Shown: positions 1-6,609 of the stretch, piece after piece
How positions within the stretch are numbered: position 1 is the stretch's first letter
Layout: each line of letters starts with the position of its first letter
Assembly (NCBI GenBank): GCA_964544475.1
Contig: CAZJBS010000049.1
Span: forward strand, 1-16,826
Source: CAZJBS01 sp964544475
GTDB taxonomy: Bacteria; CLD3; SB21
DNA length: 16,826 bases
Reading direction: 5' to 3'
Notes under the pieces: model-generated
Database searches by the model: none
Seen by the model: the letters and a program-made list of their open reading frames with translations, nothing else
What the model was told of the DNA's origin: nothing
Position numbers and translations under genes: made by a program

Positions 1-17
1 GTCTGCCTTCGGCAGAC
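1..17. repeat. Perfect short hairpin with TTC loop at window edge
   Basis: The first 17 bases form a perfect inverted repeat, GTCTGCC-ttc-GGCAGAC, with 7-bp arms and a 3-nt TTC loop. The same architecture (perfect arms around a TTC or GAA triloop) recurs in the array at 16447-16664, so this is probably a member of the same intergenic repeat family. It may be the end of a longer array lying outside the window. Confidence 0.6.
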
Positions 18-58
18 CACTCGGGGAGCGGTAGATGTCTGCGCGCCGAAACCCGATG

Positions 59-104
59 AACCCCACCCTGACCCTCCCCTTCAAGGGGAGGGCAAGGGAG
101 GGGT
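59..104. repeat. Long C/G-rich palindromic intergenic repeat
   Basis: Positions 72-81 (CCCTCCCCTT) and 83-92 (AAGGGGAGGG) are perfect 10-bp inverted arms around a single C. The flanks (ACCCCACCCT at 59-68 and AAGGGAGGGGT at 94-104) extend the pairing imperfectly. This looks like the very common bacterial intergenic palindrome whose translation reads PHPDPPLQGEG. It is a repeat or RNA hairpin rather than coding sequence. Confidence 0.65.
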
Positions 105-206
105 CCGCGAAATGGAGGGCATGACAGAGGACGAGATCGTCAGTGCGGCCTGCAAAGCAAGTTAGGCATAGATGTTTCGGCGCGTGTATTAGCGCCTTCT
201 CTTTGA

Positions 207-238
207 GCACTTTCTCTTGGCGCAACAAGAGAAAGTGC
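207..238. repeat. Perfect 13-bp stem-loop
   Basis: GCACTTTCTCTTG at 207-219 pairs perfectly with CAAGAGAAAGTGC at 226-238 around the 6-nt loop GCGCAA. No T-tract follows on either strand, so it is not a typical intrinsic terminator. Its position between two other palindromes suggests an intergenic repeat element, or a processing or protection hairpin. Confidence 0.6.
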
Positions 239-347
239 AACCGCTGACCATTTCCGCATGCTCTAAAACGAAGGTGTACACCACGAAAAACTTAGACACC
301 GGCTTTCCCGCGGGTGACAGGATAGGACGTGCGTGCTTAACATTCCC

Positions 348-376
348 TTGCCTCTGATCGTTCTGTTTTCTAAAGT
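348..376 (+). promoter_or_regulatory. Possible sigma70-type promoter for the S9 peptidase gene
   Basis: TTGCCT at 348-353 (4 of 6 to the -35 consensus) and TAAAGT at 371-376 (4 of 6 to the -10 consensus) are separated by exactly 17 nt. They lie 38 nt upstream of the ATG at 414. The match is modest, and support comes mainly from spacing and position. The -10 box runs into the palindrome at 374-397. Confidence 0.35.
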
Positions 377-397
377 GTGACGGCAGATCGTCACACT
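374..397. promoter_or_regulatory. Operator-like palindrome before the S9 peptidase gene
   Basis: AGTGTGACG at 374-382 and CGTCACACT at 389-397 are perfect 9-bp inverted arms around GCAGAT. The site overlaps the putative -10 and ends 16 nt before the start codon. That is where a repressor operator or a 5'-leader hairpin would sit. The inner TGTGA and TCACA half-sites resemble CRP-family half-sites, but they are 10 nt apart instead of the canonical 6, so a CRP site is not claimed. Confidence 0.45.
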
Positions 398-413
398 CAC
401 GCAAGAGACGCCC

Positions 414-2603
414 ATGGCTTTGAAACGCCTGATTTACGTCATTTTCGGTTGGATGATTGTGTCCATCGTCCATGCGTCCACAGCCCAAACGCCTATCACC
501 GTGGAATGGATGAACTCGCGCGAGCGATGGGCCATCCAATCCGTTCCGGAATTTGTCTGGCTCACCAACGGCGACGCCATTCTCCATGATCGTTATGCCG
601 ACGATCCTGTTTGGGAAAAGCTGAACCCAAAGACCGGCCAGCGCACGGAATGGCTGAATATTCGACGACTGGCCGATAGCCTGCGTTCCCACGCCGATCC
701 CGGATCGAACATACCGTCCTGGCCGGAGGAATTCACCCAGGATGGCGCGCTGGCGGCGTTTGTCATTCAGGGCGATGTGTTTGTGGTGGGCACGGCGGAC
801 GTGTCCGTGCAACGCATTACGGAAACGCCGGCGGACGAACAATCGGTTCATTTTTCACCGGACGGTCGCAGGTTGGCGTACATCCGGCAATACGACCTGT
901 ATGTGTTTGACCTGGAGAGCCGTGCGGAGCGTCGGTTGACCTTTGACGGAAGTCCGACCAGACTCAATGGCACATTGGGCTGGTTGTACTGGGAAGAGAT
1001 CTTCGACCGTGAGGATGTGGGTTACTGGTGGTCGCCCGATTCGAAACGCATCGCGTTTTTGCAGACCGACGAATCCAACGTCAGCGTGATTCGTTTTCAA
1101 AGCCACCAGGACGCCGTGCCGCGCGAGCGCGAACAACGTTATCCGAAAGCGGGCGATGTCAATCCGTCCGTGCGACTCGGCATGGTGGATGTGTCGGGGA
1201 GCCCGGCCCGATGGATCGACGGTGTGGTGTACGAATACATCGTGCGCGTGGATTGGTTGCCCAACGGCGACCGGCTGAGTTTCCAGACGATGAATCGCGC
1301 CCAGACGGAATTGAACTTGTATTTTCATGACCTGACTAAGGAAAAAACCACGCGCATTCTCACCGAGACGGATTCCGCCTGGGTCAATCCCAACTTTGAT
1401 CTGGTCTTCCCGCCGTCCGGCGCGTTTTTCTTTTGGACGTCTGAGCGCGACGGCTACGCGCATGTGTATCGTTATTCGATGACCGGCAAGCTGCTGAATC
1501 GGGTCACGTCGGGCGCGTGGTGTGTGCGTCCCGCCGGAACGTCCGACCGCAGTATTGTGGCCGTGGACGAACCCAACCAATGGATATACATCACGTCTCA
1601 GGAGAAAGCCCATACCGAGCGGCATCTGTACCGCGTGCGTTTCGACGGCACGAAGAAAAAACAGATGACCGTCGAGCCTGGAACGCATGACATCCATTTC
1701 TCCAAAGACGGCACCTATTTTGTCGACGTATTTTCCGACTGGCAAACGCCGCCCGGCATGTGGCTGGTCCGTTCCGACGGCACGCGGACTGGCACCATCC
1801 GTGAACCCCGCCTGGATCTGATGTCGGCATTCGACATCCAGCCCCAGCGACTGACCACGATTCCGGCGCGGGATGGATTCCCGCTGCCGGCGCGTTTTGT
1901 GGTTCCGCGCGGGTTTGATCCGGCGACGCGTCATCCCGTGATCATTCACACCTACGGCGGACCCGGCGCCCCGATCGTCGCCAACGAATGGGAACGGCGA
2001 TATTTCTGGTTTCATCAGATGCTGGCCGACGCGGGCTATCTGGTCGTTTATCTGGACAACCGCAGCGCGTCCGGCATCAGCAAGACACTGGAGAACCTGG
2101 TGGTCTATCGTCAGGCCGGCGAGTGCGAGCTTGACGATTGGGTGGACGCGGCCCGGTGGCTGAAGGCCCAATCGTATGTCGACAGCGCACGATTGGGCAT
2201 CTGGGGCTGGAGCGGCGGCGGAACGGCCACACTGGTCGCAATGACGCGATCGAAGGAATTCAAGGCCGGCATCGCGGTGGGCGCGGTCACGGACTGGAAA
2301 TATTACGACACCAAATACACCGAAGCCACGATGAAGACGCCGTCGGTGAATCCGCGCGGCTACGAAACGACGTCGCTGCTGAAGTATGCGCGCGACCTGC
2401 ACGGGCGGTTGTTGCTGGTGCATGGTTCGGCCGACGACAATGTGCATCCGCAGAATATGCTGGCCTTTGCGGACGCGCTGATCGGGGCAGGCATACCGTT
2501 TGATATGATGGTGTATCCGGGACGGAATCACGGCATGTCCGACCTTGCGGCGAGAAATCACCTGTTTCATCTGATGTTGGATTTTTGGAAAGAAAGACTC
2601 TGA
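414..2603 (+). CDS. Secreted prolyl oligopeptidase-family serine peptidase (S9, DPP-IV-like)
   Basis: The product is 729 aa, the usual length for bacterial dipeptidyl-peptidase IV relatives, which release N-terminal dipeptides from peptides. A Sec signal is visible at residues 1-25 (hydrophobic LIYVIFGWMIVSIV, then ASTAQ), so the enzyme probably acts in the periplasm or outside. Residues ~90-450 match the DPPIV N-terminal beta-propeller, including WLYWEEIFDRED and YWWSPDSKR. The paired Glu in the first resemble the DPP-IV glutamates that hold the substrate amino terminus. The C-terminal alpha/beta-hydrolase has the oxyanion region TYGGPGAP and a complete triad: Ser600 (GWSGGG), Asp674 (HGSADDN) and His706 (GRNHG). 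Family membership is clear; exact dipeptide specificity is inferred. A palindrome and a weak promoter precede it. The next gene starts 32 nt downstream. Confidence 0.93.
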   Translation: MALKRLIYVIFGWMIVSIVHASTAQTPITVEWMNSRERWAIQSVPEFVWLTNGDAILHDRYADDPVWEKLNPKTGQRTEWLNIRRLADSLRSHADPGSNIPSWPEEFTQDGALAAFVIQGDVFVVGTADVSVQRITETPADEQSVHFSPDGRRLAYIRQYDLYVFDLESRAERRLTFDGSPTRLNGTLGWLYWEEIFDREDVGYWWSPDSKRIAFLQTDESNVSVIRFQSHQDAVPREREQRYPKAGDVNPSVRLGMVDVSGSPARWIDGVVYEYIVRVDWLPNGDRLSFQTMNRAQTELNLYFHDLTKEKTTRILTETDSAWVNPNFDLVFPPSGAFFFWTSERDGYAHVYRYSMTGKLLNRVTSGAWCVRPAGTSDRSIVAVDEPNQWIYITSQEKAHTERHLYRVRFDGTKKKQMTVEPGTHDIHFSKDGTYFVDVFSDWQTPPGMWLVRSDGTRTGTIREPRLDLMSAFDIQPQRLTTIPARDGFPLPARFVVPRGFDPATRHPVIIHTYGGPGAPIVANEWERRYFWFHQMLADAGYLVVYLDNRSASGISKTLENLVVYRQAGECELDDWVDAARWLKAQSYVDSARLGIWGWSGGGTATLVAMTRSKEFKAGIAVGAVTDWKYYDTKYTEATMKTPSVNPRGYETTSLLKYARDLHGRLLLVHGSADDNVHPQNMLAFADALIGAGIPFDMMVYPGRNHGMSDLAARNHLFHLMLDFWKERL

Positions 2604-2635
2604 AAATTAAGAATTGAAAATGTTATGCAGGTTTC

Positions 2636-3301
2636 ATGATTGATGCGGTGATATTCGATATGGACGGGTTGCTGATGGACTCCGAACCGTTCTGGCGTGA
2701 AGCGGAAAGAGCGGTCTTCCGCGAGGTCGGCATTGAGTTGACCGATGCTATGTGCGAAGAAGCGATGGGCCTGCGCGTCAATGAAGTATTGCAGCATTGG
2801 CATAAGAAATGCCCGTGGCCGTCGCCGGATTTTGACGGCATGGAGAAAGCCATTGTCGAACGCGTCGGGCAACTTATCCGCGGGAAGGGCGAACTGATGC
2901 CGGGCGCGAAGGACGCGGTAACCTTCTTTGATCAACGCCGTATTCCGATGGCATTGGCGTCCGCCTCTGCGCTGTCGCTGATCCGGACCTTTCTGGACAA
3001 GTTCGGTTTCGATTCGTATTTTAGCGTCGTGCACTCGGCGGAACACGAAGCATTCGGCAAACCGCATCCGGCGGTATTTCTGACCACCTCGGAAAAACTC
3101 GGCGTGCCTCCCGTGCGGTGCCTGGTATTTGAGGATTCGTTCAACGGCATGATAGCCGCGAAGGCCGCCCGCATGGTGTGTGTCGTCGTTCCGGAACCGC
3201 GCGTGCAACATCAACCGCGATGGGCCATTGCCGATCGCCAACTTTCCACTCTGGAAGACTTCAGCGAGTCGATATGGAAAACCCTGAATCCGGGCCGGTG
3301 A
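2636..3301 (+). CDS. hxpB: HAD-superfamily sugar phosphatase, HxpB/YniC-like
   Basis: This 221-aa HAD hydrolase resembles E. coli hexitol phosphatase B (2-deoxyglucose-6-phosphatase) along its whole length. Shared stretches include FDMDGLLMDSEPFW, LASASALSLI, SKPHP-like GKPHP and EDSFNGMIAAKAARM. Catalytic residues are visible: nucleophile Asp8 and acid/base Asp10 (motif I), Ser109 (motif II), Lys142 (motif III), and Glu166-Asp167 (motif IV, Mg2+). The helical cap follows motif I at roughly residues 17-85. The expected role is cytosolic dephosphorylation of hexitol or sugar phosphates; the exact substrate is inferred. The start follows the S9 gene by 32 nt with a short AGG 5 nt upstream. The 3' end overlaps the next gene by 28 nt, so co-translation is likely. 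Confidence 0.85.
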   Translation: MIDAVIFDMDGLLMDSEPFWREAERAVFREVGIELTDAMCEEAMGLRVNEVLQHWHKKCPWPSPDFDGMEKAIVERVGQLIRGKGELMPGAKDAVTFFDQRRIPMALASASALSLIRTFLDKFGFDSYFSVVHSAEHEAFGKPHPAVFLTTSEKLGVPPVRCLVFEDSFNGMIAAKAARMVCVVVPEPRVQHQPRWAIADRQLSTLEDFSESIWKTLNPGR

Positions 3302-4017
3302 CGTGCCTTAACTGCGGCCGCACGTTTGAAGGCCATTTCTGCAGCGGGTGCGGCCAGAAAGCATCCACACGCCGTTTCACGCTGCATCATATTTTCCACG
3401 ATTTGTTTCACGCGTGGGCCCATTTCGATTCTGGCATTTGGCGGCTGGCGCGCGATCTGACGATACGGCCGGCGGTTGTCGTGCGTGAGTACCTCGAAGG
3501 TCGGCGGAAGACGTATTTCGGAGCCATGCAGTACCTCGTGATCACCATGGCCCTGAGTACGTTCCTGACCGTGCAGTTCCGCCTCATGATGCCCTCGGAA
3601 GGCGTTCTTGACACAGCCAGCCATGGTTTTTCCGAATTCACGACGCGCTATTTCAACCTGATCATGTTCCTGGCCGTTCCCATTCAGGCGTTGTTTTCGA
3701 AAATGCTGTTCAACAAAGCCGGCTACTTCTACGCCGAGCACCTGGTCATCAACGCTTTCATCAGCGGGCATCGCGCGTTGTTCTTTTCGCTGGCCATCGG
3801 GCCGTTGATCATCTTCTTCCGGCCGTTGTATTTTGTATGGATCGGTTTGTATACGGTGGTCTGGATTGGATTCACGATGTGGGTGTATGTTCGCATTTTC
3901 CGGAGCCGCATGGTCTGGGGCCTGACCAAATCCTTCGTCGCCATAGGTTTGATGTATGCCGTGCATTATGCGATCATGGTCGGCGCCTTTATCCTGTATC
4001 GTCAGGCGGGTCATTGA
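3274..4017 (+). CDS. DUF3667 zinc-ribbon membrane protein
   Basis: The product is 247 aa from the ATG at 3274. An upstream in-frame start at 3178 was rejected because it would bury 124 nt inside the HAD gene and add unrelated sequence before the conserved part. The protein opens with a zinc ribbon (Cys11-x2-Cys14 and Cys23-x2-Cys26). An amphipathic stretch follows (HHIFHDLFHAWAHFDSG, then LTIRPAVVVREYLEGRRKTYF), which is the hallmark of DUF3667. About five hydrophobic segments come next: ~84-104, 125-144, 163-182, 184-208 and 218-243. The family has no established biochemical function. It is an inner-membrane protein whose cytosolic zinc ribbon may bind a partner. It overlaps the phosphatase by 28 nt and is followed almost at once by the SnoaL-like gene. 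Confidence 0.85.
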   Translation: MENPESGPVTCLNCGRTFEGHFCSGCGQKASTRRFTLHHIFHDLFHAWAHFDSGIWRLARDLTIRPAVVVREYLEGRRKTYFGAMQYLVITMALSTFLTVQFRLMMPSEGVLDTASHGFSEFTTRYFNLIMFLAVPIQALFSKMLFNKAGYFYAEHLVINAFISGHRALFFSLAIGPLIIFFRPLYFVWIGLYTVVWIGFTMWVYVRIFRSRMVWGLTKSFVAIGLMYAVHYAIMVGAFILYRQAGH

Positions 4018-4019
4018 TC

Positions 4020-4415
4020 GTGGCTTCGGCGGGAGACATGGCGCGGCAGTTTATGGACGCCGTCAACACACACGACGTGGACCGTTTGTGCGGGTTGATG
4101 ACGGAGGATCATCAATTCACGGACGCCCACGGTCATGTGCTGACGGGCGCCGCGCCGTTGCGCCTGGCCTGGTCAATGTATTTCGAGTGGTTTCCGGATT
4201 ACCGGGTGGTGTGGGACGCGGTGCTGGTTGAGGGGCAGACGGTGTTGGCCGCCGGAACCGCGGCCGGCACGTGGAAGGGCAGCGTCGATCCGCGGGATCG
4301 CTGGGAACTGCCGGCGGCCTGGCGGGTGGTCGTTCGCGGCGACCACATCGCAGAATGGCAAGTATTTTGTGATACGAAAATCGTGTTTGAAATCATAAGC
4401 AGGAATTCCACATGA
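4020..4415 (+). CDS. SnoaL-like / NTF2-fold protein
   Basis: This small protein (131 aa from GTG 4020, or 125 aa from ATG 4038) has the SnoaL-like NTF2 fold pattern. An N-terminal helix (ARQFMDAVNTHDVDRLCGLM) leads into TEDHQFTDAHG, and later come the FEWFPDYRV and WELPAAWRVVVRGDHIAEWQVF strands. Such proteins form a cone-shaped pocket and can be isomerases, cyclases, hydrolases or binding proteins. No specific substrate can be read here. GTG 4020 is chosen because it restores the short lead-in usual for the family and has AGGCGGG 9 nt upstream, whereas ATG 4038 has only a GGAG placed too close. It begins 2 nt after the DUF3667 stop and shares an ATGA overlap with the next gene, suggesting translational coupling. 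Confidence 0.75.
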   Translation: MASAGDMARQFMDAVNTHDVDRLCGLMTEDHQFTDAHGHVLTGAAPLRLAWSMYFEWFPDYRVVWDAVLVEGQTVLAAGTAAGTWKGSVDPRDRWELPAAWRVVVRGDHIAEWQVFCDTKIVFEIISRNST

Positions 4416-4990
4416 CCACCCGAAAATCCGGAATCACTTTTCACCCGCTCGATCTAACGCGTTGGGACGATTTTGTCGCCTTGTTCGGCGAACGCGGCGC
4501 CTGCGGCGGGTGCTGGTGTATGACGTGGCGGCTGACGGCGTCGGAATTTCAGAAGAAAAAAGGCGCCGGAAACAAAAAAGCCATGCAATCGCTTGTGCGC
4601 CGGGGCGAACCCGCCGGTCTCATCATGTATGTGGACGGCGTGCCCGCGGGGTGGTGTTCGGTCGCGCCAAGAGAACATTTCGTTCGTCTCGAAAAAGCAC
4701 GCGTGCTGAAAAGAATCGACGAAAAACCGGTGTGGTCGGTCACGTGTTTCTTTGTGGCGAAACCGTTTCGCCGGCGGGGATTGTCCGTCGAACTTCTCAA
4801 AGGCGTGATCGCCTACGGCCGGAAGAAGAAGATGGGAATTCTGGAAGCGTATCCGGTGATACCTTACACGGCGAAGATGCCGGATGTGTTTGCATGGACG
4901 GGATTGGTGTCGGCGTTCGAGAAAGCGGGGTTTGTGGAGGCGGCCCGCCCATCGAAAAGCCGCCCGATCATGAGATTCTATCTGTCCTGA
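4412..4990 (+). CDS. GNAT-family N-acetyltransferase
   Basis: The product is 192 aa with the GNAT core. A beta-rich substrate half contains AGLIMYVDGVPAGWCSVAPRE. The acetyl-CoA-binding motif A follows (VTCFFVAKPFRRRGLSVELL, with the pyrophosphate loop RRRGLS), then a terminal AFEKAGFVEAAR segment. Near the N-terminus a Cys-rich CGGCWCMTWR motif (Cys31, Cys34, Cys36) marks a recognisable bacterial GNAT subfamily whose acceptor substrate is not known to me. It is probably cytosolic. The start overlaps the preceding stop as ATGA, with AGGA at 4401-4404 as ribosome binding site 7 nt upstream. The following 103-nt gap may start a new transcript. Confidence 0.85.
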   Translation: MTTRKSGITFHPLDLTRWDDFVALFGERGACGGCWCMTWRLTASEFQKKKGAGNKKAMQSLVRRGEPAGLIMYVDGVPAGWCSVAPREHFVRLEKARVLKRIDEKPVWSVTCFFVAKPFRRRGLSVELLKGVIAYGRKKKMGILEAYPVIPYTAKMPDVFAWTGLVSAFEKAGFVEAARPSKSRPIMRFYLS

Positions 4991-5027
4991 AAACGCCCCG
5001 CGACGCATGGGCTCGACCACTTTTTGA

Positions 5028-5056
5028 TTGAGACAGACGGATTCATTGCGTACTAT
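5028..5056 (+). promoter_or_regulatory. Possible sigma70-type promoter for the POT transporter gene
   Basis: TTGAGA at 5028-5033 (5 of 6) and TACTAT at 5051-5056 (4 of 6) are 17 nt apart. They lie in the 103-nt gap between the GNAT and transporter genes, 37 nt before the ATG. TATAAA at 5054-5059 is an alternative -10 but needs 20-nt spacing. No intrinsic terminator is evident in the gap, so read-through from upstream is also possible. Confidence 0.4.
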
Positions 5057-5093
5057 AAAGACGAATTGAACCCACCACCATTCAGGACCATAT

Positions 5094-6584
5094 ATGAATT
5101 CAGCCAAACCCGGTTTGTTGCAGTCGTTTCCGCGAGTTTTCTGGGTCGCCAATGTCATGGAACTGTTCGAACGGGCGGCCTACTATGGCCTGAATTCCGT
5201 CCTGGCCATTTACCTGACCAATGCCGTCATGGAGGGCGGTCTGGGATTTTCCGAGCAGTCGGTTGGCTTTCTGCAGGGTCTGATCTACGCTTTGACATAT
5301 ATTGTGCCGATTCTGGGTGGCGCGCTCGCCGACCGTTACGGCTACCGGCGCATGCTGTTGGTCGCGTTTTCCCTGCTTGCCGTCGGCTATTTTGTGAGCG
5401 GACACATGAGCGCCTATGGCGCGGTGTTTGCGAGCCTTCTCATCATGGCCACCGGCGCGGGGCTTTTCAAACCGATCATCAGCGGCACGATCGCCCGGTC
5501 GACCACGGAAGAAAATTCCGGCTTCGGATTCGGGGTGTACTATTGGATGATCAATCTCGGCGCCTTCGCGGCTCCGCTTCTGGTCAGCTATTTGAAGGGC
5601 TTCTCATGGGGTTATGTTTTTACCGCCTCATCCCTGTATTGCGCCGCCATGCTTTTGCCGACCCTCTTCCTGTACAAAGATCCTCCCAAGCCCGACAGCA
5701 CGAAAAATCTCCGTGAAGTGCTCTCCGGTGCGGCGATGGTGCTGGGCGACGCCCGATTCATGCTGATGATTTTTGTGTATTCGGGTTTCTGGATTTTGTA
5801 TTTCCAGAATTTCGGATCCGTTCTGTGGTATCTGCGGGACTTCGTCAATACCGCCCCCATTGACCAACTGTTTGCTTCCATCGGAATTCCTCTGAAATTT
5901 GACGCGGAGCACGTCACCGTCATTAACGCGGGTACGATTATTCTTTTGCAGGTGGTCGTCAGCCGGATCGTGAAGAACATCAATCCGCTTCCCACGATGA
6001 TCGGCGGCATGGTTATCGGCGGGATTGGGTTTGCCTGCCTGGCCGCGAGCGCCAATATCTGGGTGTTTATACTCGGTATTGCGGTATTTTCCATTGGCGA
6101 AATGACGGCTCATCCCAAGTATTACAGCTACGTGGGGCTGGTCGCGCCGGCGGACAAAAAAGCCCTCTACATGGGTTACGCGTTTCTGTACGGCGTGATC
6201 GGCAGTCTTGTCGGATCCAATATTGGCGGGGCCATGTATGAATCCATGCTGAAACCGCTCGTGGGACAGGCCGGCATTGAAAACGAACTTCACATGTTCT
6301 GGCTTATCTTTGCGGCGCTCGATCTGCTGGCCATTGCCGGCCTGATCGCCTACAACCGTATTTTCGCCGCCGACACGCCCCGCAGCAACGCGCTGGCGCG
6401 CCGCGTCATGATGGCCATTTACGCGGGTTTGATTCTGCTCGGCGGCTGGTTTCTGCATGCCTCGGTATTCCACGGCGAGACGATCATTTACAAAACGATG
6501 ATCCAGGCCTTCATCATGCTCGGCATCGGCCTCGGAGGCGTGGTCATCAGCTTGAAACATACATCCCATCCAACGGACCCTTGA
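5094..6584 (+). CDS. POT/PTR2-family proton-coupled peptide transporter (MFS)
   Basis: This 496-aa polytopic inner-membrane protein imports di- and tripeptides with protons in characterised homologues. The diagnostic E-x-x-E-R motif lies in the first membrane helix (Glu23, Glu26, Arg27, within MELFERAAYYG). It is followed by the MFS loop GGALADRYGYRRM and the PTR2 signature FGVYYWMINLGA at ~146-157. Length and alternating hydrophobic segments fit the usual 14-helix bacterial POT. The start has AGGA at 5084-5087, 6 nt upstream. The acyl-CoA ligase gene begins 25 nt after its stop, so the two are likely co-transcribed. With the DPP-IV-like and M1 peptidases nearby, peptide uptake fits the local context. 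The precise substrate range is not readable. Confidence 0.92.
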   Translation: MNSAKPGLLQSFPRVFWVANVMELFERAAYYGLNSVLAIYLTNAVMEGGLGFSEQSVGFLQGLIYALTYIVPILGGALADRYGYRRMLLVAFSLLAVGYFVSGHMSAYGAVFASLLIMATGAGLFKPIISGTIARSTTEENSGFGFGVYYWMINLGAFAAPLLVSYLKGFSWGYVFTASSLYCAAMLLPTLFLYKDPPKPDSTKNLREVLSGAAMVLGDARFMLMIFVYSGFWILYFQNFGSVLWYLRDFVNTAPIDQLFASIGIPLKFDAEHVTVINAGTIILLQVVVSRIVKNINPLPTMIGGMVIGGIGFACLAASANIWVFILGIAVFSIGEMTAHPKYYSYVGLVAPADKKALYMGYAFLYGVIGSLVGSNIGGAMYESMLKPLVGQAGIENELHMFWLIFAALDLLAIAGLIAYNRIFAADTPRSNALARRVMMAIYAGLILLGGWFLHASVFHGETIIYKTMIQAFIMLGIGLGGVVISLKHTSHPTDP

Positions 6585-6609
6585 ATCATGACTTACCAGG
6601 ATCACGGCC

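Larger units (their letters stand above)
1..347. other. Non-coding stretch with repeats, no supported gene
   Basis: No gene is supported here. One plus-strand frame stays open from the left edge to a TAG at 163-165, but it reads straight through the palindromic repeat and has no recognisable domain. A minus-strand open frame overlaps the start of the S9 gene and gives a low-complexity, Arg/His-rich product typical of a shadow frame. What the region does hold is three perfect hairpins (1-17, 72-92, 207-238). Confidence 0.55.

Noticed and set aside
376..395. CRP/FNR-type binding site TGTGA...TCACA
   Set aside because: The half-sites are separated by 10 nt rather than the 6 nt of the CRP consensus. 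The palindrome is kept only as an unassigned operator-like site.
855..2570. A 571-codon minus-strand open frame opposite the S9 peptidase
   Set aside because: Shadow of a GC-rich gene: the product is Arg/His/Gln-rich without a domain, while the plus strand encodes a complete S9 peptidase with its triad.
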